Shown here in pieces: positions 24,570-35,144 of a DNA stretch of 64,000 nt. The first letter of the stretch is position 1. Each line of letters begins with the position of its first letter. The translations under genes and the position numbers were made by a program. This DNA comes from Paulownia fortunei (taxonomy: Eukaryota; Streptophyta; Magnoliopsida; Lamiales; Paulowniaceae). Below the pieces are notes generated by a model. It worked only from the letters and a program-made list of their open reading frames with translations, did not search any database and had not been told where the DNA came from. The stretch covers positions 8,432,001 through 8,496,000 of the forward strand of contig CM033113.1 of NCBI GenBank assembly GCA_019321725.1. Direction: 5' to 3'.

Positions 24570-25097
24570 AGGGCTTACTTGTTCTAAAAAAGGACAAGAC
24601 TATAATTGACATATAACCTGCTATTTTAGAAATAGTTCATTAATTTTGTTTTTACAAATGCCAACTCATATGATCAAGTTTTAGGTCAAACTATGGAAAT
24701 TTATCTTAAATATTACAATAACTCAGAATCTTCTTTTGTGAAAGATTCATAATTAAGCTCTAAAATTTTATTTTTGGAATTTATGAGCTCTTATCCATAC
24801 ATTGTGTATGAACACTCTACAATAATTTATAAACTGTTTATATCTTTGTTCCATTTGATGATAATTAACAGCAATCTTTTTCAGTTAATGAAAATTTGCA
24901 CAAGTGTCTGTTTGGTATAATTAATTTTTATTATGCGAATAAAATTATAAGTAATCAGATTTTAAATTATATCCCATTTTATTTTCAATTTGAAAATATA
25001 TTTTTTATTTAAATATATTTTCAATTAAATGCAAACTTTATTCATCCAAATATGTTTTAATGAAGATTTTAGCCTTAATTTTTCAGCCTACTTGTGG
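24570..25097. other. AT-rich spacer
   Basis: No gene or clear repeat seen between the 3' LTR and the hAT-like repeat. Confidence 0.4.
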
Positions 25098-25619
25098 TCA
25101 GTGTTTTCATAATCGGTTTGGTAAGTAAATCGATCTTGGTATCAATAAGCAATTTAATCGATTGGAGTGATTCAACATGTGGTTCAACCAATTTAGTGAA
25201 AATTGATTGTATTTTATCATTATATTATCTAAAATTGCAATGAAATATATTAATAGTTATGTATTGAATTCTAATAGATAAAAAAATATGTAATCAATTA
25301 AATAACACGTATAAGAAAGTTTATAATCCAAATAACCAATACATATAATCAAATACAAATTTAAAATTCAAATTTTTTTAAAAGAATACAAAAAGAAAAA
25401 TAAAAAAAATAAAAACAAAATCAACTTTGACCGGTGCGATTGACTCTTGATCGATTTTAATTGATTTTGACTGATACGATCAATTCTTGATCAATTTTAA
25501 TCAATTTTAATTAATTTAACCTTATTTTTAATTTTTCATAGTCAATCAATTAGATAGATCATCAATTCTCGATCGAACTAATGGAACAAACCAATTCGAT
25601 TCGAATATAAAACCAGTGC
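25098..25619. mobile_element. hAT-like non-autonomous repeat, copy 1
   Basis: Imperfect terminal inverted repeats (left CAGTGTTTTCATAATCGG; right reverse complement CACTGGTTTTATATTCG) bound an AT-rich core. Both halves are rich in 'gatcgattttaattgattttgac'-type phrases, also seen at 34669-35144. No coding capacity. The CAGTG-type ends suggest hAT, but an 8-bp target duplication is not evident. Confidence 0.5.
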
Positions 25620-27748
25620 TAGTCAGAATCAAATTTCCAAACAACTGATTTATCTTAATTAATTTTCCTCAATTTATCCAAACTCCTCGTCTGACTAAAA
25701 TTCGTTTGGACTTTGTCAGAATAATAAATAAAACCCTGAAGGCCCTAGAACGTTTGATTAGTGTAATGAAAATGGATTATTTCTTATGACTCACAAAACT
25801 ATAGACTTATTATCATAATAACTTTGTCTTTTATAAATTATAATAATTGTTACGACAATAATCTTATTAAGCTATGCAATTAGGAAAAAAAATTAATTAC
25901 ATTCTACGTGTCACGATTTGTTAGGCTGTAACGCCTACAGGCTGCATGGCCACATCTTGATGGGTAAGCACTAACCTGATAGAATTCTTGGCCGTTGGGG
26001 ACCTCTAGCTATCGGCAGTATGGGACCCACATATAGACTCTGCATATTTAACGACACTTAATGACAGTGATATTGATTAAGAGTCTATAGGTGAGTTCAT
26101 AATTTTTTTACAATATTTTATAAAATATTTAAATTATAAGATATTCATAATAAATTTATAATAAAAAAATTATAAGCTCTTAAAATAATATACTTGAATT
26201 TTATTAGTTTTTTTTCAGAAAATTAAGAATTCTTAATTTATTTGTAAGATTTTAATAAATTTCTTTATTTTTTCTCATGTTAATTATAAAACTTTTATTA
26301 CTAACATTTAATAAGTTAATATTTTATAATTTTTATTACCATATTTTATTCAAATACTTCAAAATTTTATTTTTAAAATAAAATTTAATATTATATAAGT
26401 TATAAAATATTTTATATAGGATGTTATTATTTTTTTTAAGAAAAAGAACTTAACCAAACACTCTCTAAGTCAAATCCAACTAACCTTAAAAATTATATAG
26501 ATAGATAGTGTAGGTTTTAAATACATAATCAATGTTGTACGTTCTATTATTTAAAGATCTTATCAAAGGGATTGTCAAAAGGACAAAGTGATCAAGAAAG
26601 TCATAATTAAGGAAATTCAAGACTTTATTTGAAGTTAGTTTCGTCTCAGTTTTAGTATTTACACCAAAAATAATTAAGAATTATTATGTGAGAATAATAT
26701 GAAGGATTATGAGGTGTATCTGATTTTAGTTATGGAGAAGATAGAATTTTATTTGATTGGTAATATCACATTATTATTTTTTATTATTATATATTATTTT
26801 TATATTTATATGACGATTGCATACATGATGTAAATATATATATATATATGTATAATAATGATTAGGTTCTTTTTATTATATTTTAGAAAGTGACGAAAAT
26901 ATATTTTGAAGGATTTAGTAATTGAATGTTTGATTCTTTTTTGAAAATAATAAAATTGCTGGAAGTGAAAACAAATGAATTCCAAACAAAAATCAACATT
27001 CTTCCAAGTCCAAAAAAATTAATAATAAATAAATAAATAATCTTAGTGCAAATTATACAAGAAGTGAAAATATCAATTATTCAACTATTCATGCTACCTT
27101 TTGTATTACCAACTTTATTTCCTCTTTGTTAATATTCCGTGGCAAAGCAAGATTGTGAAAGAAATTAAGGGTTTAGGATTCACCACTCACTTACTTTGTC
27201 GAATATATTGAGTCAAGACATAAAATGATCTAAGTTTTTTTTTTTTTTTTTAAATGAACTACTAACACTCTTTACGCTAATAAAACTTTTTTTCTTTGAA
27301 CATAAGGACAATTTAAATTACTTAATTAATGATAATATTTATTTTTTTACATGGAAACATAATTTTCCTAATAACATTATCAACTGTCTTGTTTCAAAAT
27401 ACTAAAAAGCGGACATTAGTACTAGTAAATGTCGCCAAAATCATTGTTGCTTTTTCGGATTAATTACTTCTTAGTGTTAATCGGACCTAACTTAAAACAG
27501 ATTTGAGAAGTACAAGTAATTGAAAAAAAAATTAGCATCAATGTGATAAATACTGAAAAATATCCCGCATGAGACGCACGAGCCCCTTTCTTTATAAATT
27601 AGGCACTATAACAGCAGTATTGTACTCTTGCCTCAGATACTGATCTAAGATTCCAAATGGTCATGGACCACATACGCACACACAACATAAATGACCCCAA
27701 ATTGCAACATGCACCACGCGAAACAACACCCCCTCCCCCCCCGCCCCA

Positions 27749-27780
<32 letters not shown>

Positions 27781-27823
27781 AATGTAACTCTCAAACGCAA
27801 ACTGTTTCTAGCATTTTCTCCTT
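25620..27823. other. AT-rich intergenic region upstream of the GPPS subunit gene
   Basis: No gene recognised. A less AT-rich patch at about 25910-26070 has no readable frame. Short TA runs occur near 26838, poly-T near 27236-27250, and a C-run/A-run block (about 27728-27780) lies just upstream of the promoter of the next gene. Confidence 0.45.
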
Positions 27824-27831
27824 TATAAATA
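27824..27831 (+). promoter_or_regulatory. TATA box of the GPPS small-subunit gene
   Basis: TATAAATA lies about 106 bp upstream of the ATG at 27937. It would place transcription start near 27855, downstream of an earlier in-frame ATG at 27832, which supports 27937 as the translation start. Confidence 0.6.
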
Positions 27832-27936
27832 TTGTTGGCTCTTGTCTTTCAAGTCCAATTCCCTCTCCTACAACATAGAAATAGCAAAATACCATTACAT
27901 TTCCTCACACATACTCCTCCACACCAACTTGAGAAA

Positions 27937-28842
27937 ATGGCCACTGGCCTTTCCCACTTCAATGCCAAAACTATTTTCTTCACCAATTTAAAGTCAAATT
28001 TAAGCCGTCCATCGGCACGTTGTATGCCTAGAGTTTTGGCTATGGCCCAAAACCAATCTTATTGGGCTTCTATTGAGGCCGACATCGAAACTTATCTCAA
28101 GAAGGCCATACCCATTAGGTCACCGGAGTCGGTTTTCGAGCCCATGCACCACCTCACCTTTGCTGCCCCAAGGACCACCGCACCGGCTCTATGCGTGGCG
28201 GCCTGTGAGCTCGTCGGCGGTGACCGAAGTCGAGCCATGGCGGCGGCATCGGCGGTACATCTCATGCATGCCGCAGCCTACACCCATGAGAACCTTCCAT
28301 TGACAGACAGGACCAGGCCCAAGCCCACAATCCAACACAAGTACAACCCAAACATCGAGCTTCTAACGGGAGACGGGATCATTCCATTTGGGTTCGAGTT
28401 GTTGGCTAGGTCCATGGACCTGACCCAAAGCAACCAGGACAGAATCCTTAGAGTGATAATAGAAATCACCAGGGCCACTGGCTCACAGGGAGTGGTAGAT
28501 GGCCAATACCAAGAACTGGGAATTGATCAATTTGGCAGTAGTGACTCCGAAATTATTGAATACGTGTGCAAGAAAAAAGAAGGTGAGCTGCACGCCTGTG
28601 GAGCCGCTTGTGGAGCCATATTGGGAGGGGGAGCCGAAGAGGAAATAGAGAAATTGAGAAAGTTTGGGCTCTATGCAGGCATGGTGCGTGGAATGCTGGC
28701 AAAAAACAATCCTGGAATGGAAGACAAAATTGAAATATTGAAAGGATTGGCGCTTAAGGAGTTGGAAAGCTTCCAAGGAAAGAACACTGAGCTGATTTCA
28801 AGCCTTGTTGAGCCTAGTCGTCTTTGCGCTGCCCAGAGTTAG
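27937..28842 (+). CDS. GPPS.SSU1: Geranyl diphosphate synthase small subunit, type I (plastid)
   Basis: Intronless gene for 301 residues, belonging to the inactive small-subunit branch of the plant GGPP synthase family. Such subunits bind a catalytic GGPPS large subunit in plastids and shift its product towards geranyl diphosphate, the monoterpene precursor. Residues 1 to about 35 are Ser/Thr/Asn/basic-rich, as in a transit peptide. The two CxxxC motifs used for subunit contact are present (C86-C90 and C221-C225). The first Asp-rich motif is replaced by THENLPLTD (about 116-124) and the second by VDGQYQELG, so it should not be catalytic by itself. THENLPLTD and GDGIIPFGFELLARS fit SSU type I rather than type II. 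The upstream in-frame ATG at 27832 overlaps the TATA box and is unlikely to be used. Confidence 0.92.
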   Translation: MATGLSHFNAKTIFFTNLKSNLSRPSARCMPRVLAMAQNQSYWASIEADIETYLKKAIPIRSPESVFEPMHHLTFAAPRTTAPALCVAACELVGGDRSRAMAAASAVHLMHAAAYTHENLPLTDRTRPKPTIQHKYNPNIELLTGDGIIPFGFELLARSMDLTQSNQDRILRVIIEITRATGSQGVVDGQYQELGIDQFGSSDSEIIEYVCKKKEGELHACGAACGAILGGGAEEEIEKLRKFGLYAGMVRGMLAKNNPGMEDKIEILKGLALKELESFQGKNTELISSLVEPSRLCAAQS

Positions 28843-28924
28843 AACCAGGAAAAAAAGTCTTGATGTTATTGGACATAATAAGAGGAAGAAAAGACATGAA
28901 AAATATGTGGATATGAAGTTGGGA

Positions 28925-29005
28925 AATAGGGCTGAACATGTGATTCTTGCCTTATATTCTTGTAATAGGGCTGAACATGTGATTGCCGTATTATCTTGTA
29001 ATAGG
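28925..29005 (+). repeat. 39-bp tandem repeat in the 3' UTR of the GPPS subunit gene
   Basis: AATAGGGCTGAACATGTGATT occurs at 28925 and again at 28964, each followed by a similar T-rich stretch ending TCTTGT. A partial third AATAGG follows at 29000. Likely within the 3' UTR; an AATAAA signal lies near 29168. Confidence 0.85.
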
Positions 29006-29199
29006 TAGATGGACAAGAGCATACCTAGCTTTTTTGCTAGAACAAGTTAGTTACACAAAACTATGGAAGGTGGCCTTTCTTTTCATGTACTAGTTTTTTA
29101 ATTTCAATTTTTTTGATTGACGAGAACGAGGCCAACTTAGTATGCCCGATTTATTACATGATGTATGAATAAAAATATGACTTTGTCTGTAAATTAAAA

Positions 29200-30485
29200 G
29201 GTTAAATACATTTTATCCTTTCGTATTATTAATTTTGTATCAAATATTTTATTTTGCGAATAAAATCTTCAAATAACCTTACAAATCAACAAAAAATATA
29301 TTGATAGACTAAAATACCCCTAAGTTAAGTAAAATTTTAAATTCAATTAGCTCCTTTATTATAAACTATACAGTAATTTGTTCCATCTATAATTAGATGT
29401 AAATCAATTTGATCCTAAATTTTATTCAACACTATTTTTTTTAAATAAAGTAATATTCAATTAAATCTAAAATAATTAAATAGCCAAATACAACTTTAAT
29501 ATTATAAAGAAGACACAATAAATTTAAAAAAAAACGATGTCACATAAATTTCTATTACTATAATTTTATTTATATATAACTTTAATAAGTAAGCGTTAAA
29601 TTTAGAGTCAATTAAATTGATATTACTTAATGGTGTAAATGATTTTATTATGTAAGTTGTGCAAGTGTAACTCAAATGTATTAACGAATTTAATTTTAAT
29701 GTGTAGTTATTTACATGTGAAAGAAAAATAAAAAAGAAAATAGAAAAATATAAAGTATATTAATGTAATCAAAAACTTTCGAGTGAAAAAAGTAAAAATA
29801 AAAGTCTAAGAGATGTTTTCTAAAATAATATATATACGATGAGAGTAATATTAATTTATGTGAGATAATTTTTAAATTAAGTGCCTTTTCTATATTATTA
29901 AAATCATAATTTGTTATTTATTTAATTTGAATTTAATTAAAAAAATGAGTTACTTAATAAAATTAGTATTAAATAAAACTTGAAATCATTTTAATTAACA
30001 TTTGAAAAATAAATTACTACACATTGAAATTAAATTAGTTAATATATTTGATCTATACACGCGCACCTTATAGAATAAAAATATTTAAACCATGAAATAA
30101 TATCAACTAATTTAACCCAAAATTTTAATATTTACTTATTAAAGCAATATATAAATGGTAGTAATATAAATCTATAGGATATATTTTTAAAAAAATTAAT
30201 ATCTCTTCCTTGTACTAAATTTATATTTGCTATTTATTTATTTTAGACTTAATTATAGGTTTATTCATTTAATAAAACTAGAGTTAAGTAAAATATGCGA
30301 TCAAATTAATTGACATTTAATATTAGAGAGGGCAAAATATGAGATTTAATATTTTATTTAGTTTGAGGGTATTTTTGTCCATTAATATATTTTTATTGAT
30401 TTAAGAGGATATTTGAAGATTTTATTAGTACACGGGGTATTTGATACAAAATCAATACGACAAGCAGTTAAAGTATATTTAACCC
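29200..30485. mobile_element. Inverted-repeat DNA transposon, non-autonomous
   Basis: The left end GGTTAAATACATTTTATCC and the reverse complement of the right end GGTTAAATATACTTTAACT start terminal inverted repeats of about 120 bp. These share TTTTGTATCAAATA, AATAAAATCTTCAAATA and AAAATACCC in order, at roughly three-quarters identity by eye. The 1.05-kb interior is AT-rich with no open frame. Long inverted repeats without coding capacity suggest a Mutator-like element; flanking duplications are not clear. Confidence 0.7.
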
Positions 30486-31630
30486 TACATTAAATTACTT
30501 CGTAAATATCGTGAATATCTATGTTTCATGTGCATGTGTTCATGGTAAAAGTTTTATATAAAAGGGTAAATTTCACATTGCCTCATTTTATTTTGTTGAG
30601 TATCACTTTAACCTTTTATACTTTCAATTGTCTCATTTTACTATCATGTATTTTCATTATATTTCACTTTAGCTTCTTATAATCTCATTGTCTTACTTTA
30701 TCCCTTTTACACTAAAAATATTAAGCAAATTACCATTACAAATTATTTATAATAAAATTACTTTAAAATTTTCTAAAATTAATAGACTTATATTTATATT
30801 CTAATATTTTTTTTCAACTTAATTAATAACACTTTAACATTAAATTTATTTTAAATTTTATTATTCTTAAAGTTTAATATCTCTTTTTTTATAAATGTAG
30901 CTCTTATTAAATTTTAATATTATATGATATTTTTTATTAGCTAATACATTTTACTTATAAATTTTTTGCTTATTATAAAAATAAAAAATGTATAACATAT
31001 TTCTAAAAGATTATTTGTTAAATATATAAAATATTAGTAATAAATTTCTCATTGTTAATGGAATTATTTCAATTTTATAAAAATAATGTTAAATTAAAAA
31101 AAGTTATTTTTAAGTATAATTTAATAATATTAAATAAATTATAAATAGTCGAATTATGATAATTTAATAGATATTATGTTATATTTAAAAAAAATCATAG
31201 TCATTTTGCTAATTATTTTTTTATTAATATTACTTGATCATAATGATTATTTTTGAATTTAACATAATTTTTATGAACTTATGATAATTCTATTAATAAT
31301 AAAAAAATTATTACCAATATTTTATGTATTTAGTAAGATATTATTTAAAAATATTTTATATATTTTTTGAGTTTATATTGAGTAGAAAATTCATAAGTAA
31401 AGTGTATTAATTAAAAATATATATATTCTACTATATACTAATTTGATAAAAATTATATTAAATTAAAAATTAACTATACAATAAAATTTTAAATAAATTT
31501 AATGTCAAGTATTAATTAATCAAATTAAAAAAAATTATTAGAATAGAAATATAAATTTATTAATTTTAGAATATTTTAAAATATTTTACTATAAATAATA
31601 GATAAAGATAATATTTTTTTGTATAATAAG
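30486..31630. repeat. Foldback: ~0.9-kb imperfect palindrome
   Basis: The sequence from about 30735 to 31100 matches the reverse complement of about 31255-31620 in order: aattatttataataaaat/attatttatagtaaaat, ctaaaattaataRacttatatttatattctaat, acattaaatttattttaaattttatt, catttacttataaattttttg-like and tataaaatattRgtaataa. The central ~150 bp is a weakly pairing spacer. A left flank starting GGGTAAATTTCACATTG (near 30565) looks like a transposon terminus, but no matching right terminus was found. No coding capacity; probably a foldback-type transposon remnant. Confidence 0.7.
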
Positions 31631-31993
31631 ACTGGTGTTTATTACACGCTGAAACAAAATTATAACCATTTGTTGTCTCACATGCGACGGCCGACAAGGC
31701 ATCCATAATAGTATAAAAATTGAAGTCTCATGACGAAGATGCCACCAAACCAACCTCTTGGAATTTTACCCTAAAGTTTTTAAAAAGTTTAAATCATCAA
31801 CTTTACCAATGCACTTTATAAAGTCGCATTTTCATATATAGTTGCCACTTGGGAACCTCAAAGGTTGATTGGAGTGCAGACGAAATTCAGGGCGAAAGCC
31901 AAAGGAAATTTGTGCTCTTGCGTTTTCCCATCTATATCATATTTAATTAAATGTAAAATATTAAATCATCGACTAAAAATTTAAAAAAAAATT

Positions 31994-32023
31994 ATTGTTA
32001 TTGTTGTTGTTGTTGTTGTTGTT
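31994..32023. repeat. (GTT)n microsatellite
   Basis: Nearly perfect trinucleotide run, about 9-10 units. Confidence 0.85.
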
Positions 32024-32637
32024 TTTTTCTTGTGTGAAAAATGAAGTTGGTGGAACATCCTTTTCCATTTCCCTATTCTCATGTTGTCTTGTTCTGTGAT
32101 CCCACTAGCTAGCAAAAAATCAATCATGTTCTTTTCATTTTTATTGTTTTTTTTATTTCTCGCCTCTTTTCTTGTATGCTGCCGTCTTCTATTAGTCTCA
32201 ATGCTTAGTTTTGTATTCTTCTTATAAATTAAGTGTTTTTTTGTACTCTTAAAAATCTTGGTGGATCAACTGGTCGATTTGATTCATTAACTGGTCTCAA
32301 TTAAAATTGTGTATAGTAAATTGTAAGATTTCAGAAAATATTTTATACATGTAACATATATATATATATAATATAAAATTATAATAGAAAATAAACTGAT
32401 TAAAAAAAGATTTGTCAGCTACAAAAGTTCAGAGGAACAAAATTTAATACTTGAGAACAATCCATGTCATAATGATCTATTTAATACTCTCATTACATTT
32501 TTTTTTTTCTGTTATACATTTATAAGAGTTTTTTTTACCTTATCATATCTAAGCAAATACTAATATATATACTTATTAACAAAATATCACAAGATAAATT
32601 CAAATCGATTGCAAAATTTGTGAGCATAACATTGTAG

Positions 32638-32641
<4 letters not shown>

Positions 32642-32686
<45 letters not shown>
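32642..32686. repeat. (CA)n(TA)n compound microsatellite
   Basis: About 14 CA units followed by about 9 TA units. Confidence 0.9.
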
Positions 32687-33083
32687 GTATATAAATATAC
32701 ATACGTAAAAGGTATGACTAAATTAATCACAAATCTTATAACTTTGTATTCCCAAACATCCTATTCTAGTATTTTTCACACAAAAAAATCCCATTCCAAT
32801 TTTGGGTTGTAATGAAGCCATTAGCCAATGTACAAGAAAGAGAAAAAGAAACATAATAGCACGAAATTTCATGAAGAGATAGGTAAGAGATATTAATTGC
32901 AGAGACAACCGACAGCTTTAAAAACGGCATCAAATTAACTAAAAATGCATGGACTCTAAATTGAATTGAAAAACACCACCATGATTTTGCATGGAGACCC
33001 CATTTTTACAACACAAAACCAATCACAACGATAAGTGTTTTTAACTATCATCCACCATGTTTCATGACTTCTACTGCTAAATG

Positions 33084-33674
33084 CTAATAATTGGATTTTG
33101 ACTCAAGAAAACCAGTTTTGGTCAGGACCGCATTTCTTACCCTGCTTAAGTCTCTCCCTTTGAGTGTCCTTCCAGCACCTTCACACACCGAAAATGAAGA
33201 TATTTGCCCCCTGGCCTGCTTCCTGGCTATCCATTCGTGCGGCGGAATAGCATAACCTTCTCCATCTTCTTCGCCTTCGTCCTCGCTTTCCCAGCTGCTC
33301 CTGGCAAAGCCATGATCATTCCCATCACCATCTGAATCGGGGTCGAGCCATGAACAGGAATTCTTGGAGGTATTTTTTGAGTTGGTTCCGTATATTTTTG
33401 ACCAATCAGGTATGTTTATGGGGGCTGAGTGCTGAATGATTTTAGATTCTTGGAAGGTGGAATTTTTGTTGCTGGATTTTGGTATCATTCTGGTTGCTGT
33501 CGGGAGGCGCTTTGAAATGAAAGTGGGCTCTTTGAAAGGGCTCATAATGGCCCTGGAATCTGAATCCTTTCTTTCCTTGAAAACTCCCCAAACATCTTCC
33601 TCCTGGAATTCTTCACTCCTCCTGGATGTCCAACCACTGCTTCCTGGGCTGTATAAACCGTATCCATTCTCCAT
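33084..33674 (-). CDS. Senescence regulator S40-like protein (DUF584)
   Basis: Encodes 196 residues. The S40/DUF584 hallmarks are a SAPINIPDWSKI block at residues 83-94, an acidic stretch (about 128-140), YAIPPHEWIA, and the C-terminal FSVCEGAGRTLKGRDLSRVRN block followed by TGFLE. Family members are small, mostly nuclear proteins induced during leaf senescence and stress; the molecular function is unclear. I chose the ATG at 33674. An upstream in-frame ATG at 33695 would lie in an intron, because a good acceptor (TTTGTCAG) precedes base 33677. A matching donor (AAAAGAG|GTAATTC) ends a non-coding exon near 33842, so the gene probably has a 5'-UTR intron. The coding part has no introns. Confidence 0.92.
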   Translation of the reverse strand: MENGYGLYSPGSSGWTSRRSEEFQEEDVWGVFKERKDSDSRAIMSPFKEPTFISKRLPTATRMIPKSSNKNSTFQESKIIQHSAPINIPDWSKIYGTNSKNTSKNSCSWLDPDSDGDGNDHGFARSSWESEDEGEEDGEGYAIPPHEWIARKQARGQISSFSVCEGAGRTLKGRDLSRVRNAVLTKTGFLESKSNY

Positions 33675-34668
33675 TTCCTGACAAATAAAAGCCAATTAAT
33701 TATTTACAGATATATTGTAAAGGGATCCTCTAGACTCATAAGATCAGGAAAGTTAAACATTCTGATTCACAAACTACCAAACAGGCTTAAACCACTCAAG
33801 ATTTCACCCCCCATGAAAGAGAAAAAACAAACAAGAATTACCTCTTTTCTTGGATTGAATGTTTTCAGACAGCTCTCTTCCCTGGAGCAATATCTACAAA
33901 ATATGCAGCAAGAAAAAGTTCTAATTAAACAATTTGATTGACTGGACAGAAGGTACTTAAATAAGTTTTCTCAAAGTTGACTGTCACAGAATGCTATGGC
34001 TACTTATACCTAGAGCTAACAACAGCAGGACGAGGGTTTTTTGCTATATTAGTGAGATTTAGCAGCGAAGCTTATAATCCTTAATTAGAGTGACAATCTT
34101 AAAGGGAGAGAAAGACTTGGCCACTTGACAAAAGATTTCATAAATAATTGTATCTATTTATATCCGATCCCTTTCTGTCTTTAAAATGTCTGATTTCCTG
34201 TAGGGAGAGGTCAAATGGGATTAAACTTCTGTCATATATTTCCACTCACAATCTCACTATGGGCCACAAGATTCCTCAAGAGACCCAAAAATTAATTCTT
34301 GAAGCAATTTTCTACAATATTTTCTGAATTGAAAAAGAAAAAAGTTTGTAATGATAATTGGAGCCCATAGGTGTTTGATCAGGAATCAGGAATGATGCTG
34401 AAACGCTTGTCAGCTGGCGGTAGCAGTCAAGAATAAAAGGCAGGAAATCATCATTTTCTTTTATTTAAAAAAAAGTAAAACATAGCATTGAAAATGACCA
34501 CGGGACACGCAGCTCTACTTTAATTTCCTCCTCTACAATGAGGAAATTTAAATTGGAGGTAAAGTTATTTTTTTTTAAAGTAATAAATAAAGAAATATTT
34601 TTATTTTTTTTTAAATATAAAATTTAATAAAATTGAGAGGCGACGGCTTGACTCCGAAATATTTTTTA
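33675..34668. other. 5' UTR, 5'-UTR intron and upstream flank of the S40-like gene
   Basis: The 5' UTR continues at 33675-33677. The probable leader intron spans about 33678-33841, and an upstream non-coding exon lies near 33842-33895. Beyond that lies promoter and spacer sequence without recognised elements. Confidence 0.45.
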
Positions 34669-35144
34669 GCAATGTTTTTATAACCTGACTGATGATCAAA
34701 TTGATTTTGTTAAAATTAACAGTTCAATCGATCGGATCGGTTCAATCGTTGGTCGGATCGGTTTAATGAAAATTAATTTTATTTTTTTTATTTTTTTATA
34801 TAAAATAATAATATAATAAATTAATTATTATGTAATATATTTTAAATATAAAAATAAATAAATAATTATATAAAAATTAATATAACAAAATACAAAATTC
34901 AAATAATTACATAAATATAACAAAATATCAAATTTAAATTTTTATAAAAATTTAAAATAAAAAATTAAAAAAAAATATAAAAATCGATCAAAATCGATTC
35001 TGACTGATTTTGACCAATTATTAATCGATTTTGATCGGTCAAATCGCTCAAAATAATTTTTGAACAAAATTGAATCAGATTAACTTTCGATTCTTAATTG
35101 AATTGATTAAAGTGATCGATTGAATTCAATTTTAAAAACATTGC
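34669..35144. mobile_element. hAT-like non-autonomous repeat, copy 2
   Basis: Terminal inverted repeats GCAATGTTTTTATAA (left) and, reverse-complemented, GCAATGTTTTTAAAA (right) bound 476 bp of AT-rich sequence. Mirror-like halves are rich in gatcggttcaat / aatcgattttgatcgg phrases. Related to 25098-25619. No coding capacity. Confidence 0.65.

Larger units (their letters stand above)
31631..33083. other. Intergenic region with microsatellites
   Basis: AT-rich spacer with no gene recognised. It contains a (GTT)n run at about 31994-32023 and a compound (CA)n(TA)n run at 32642-32686. The right end is the 3' flank of the S40-like gene. Confidence 0.5.

Noticed and set aside
18102..24574. 5-bp target duplication for the gag-only element
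   Set aside because: Left tttag and right agggc do not match; divergence or inter-element recombination may have erased it.
27832..27936. Upstream in-frame ATG extending the GPPS subunit by 35 residues
   Set aside because: It immediately follows and overlaps a good TATA box, so it should lie upstream of the transcription start; the ATG at 27937 gives a normal transit peptide and length.
28798..29022. Open frames on both strands over the 3' UTR of the GPPS subunit gene
   Set aside because: They arise from the 39-bp repeat and have no family signature.
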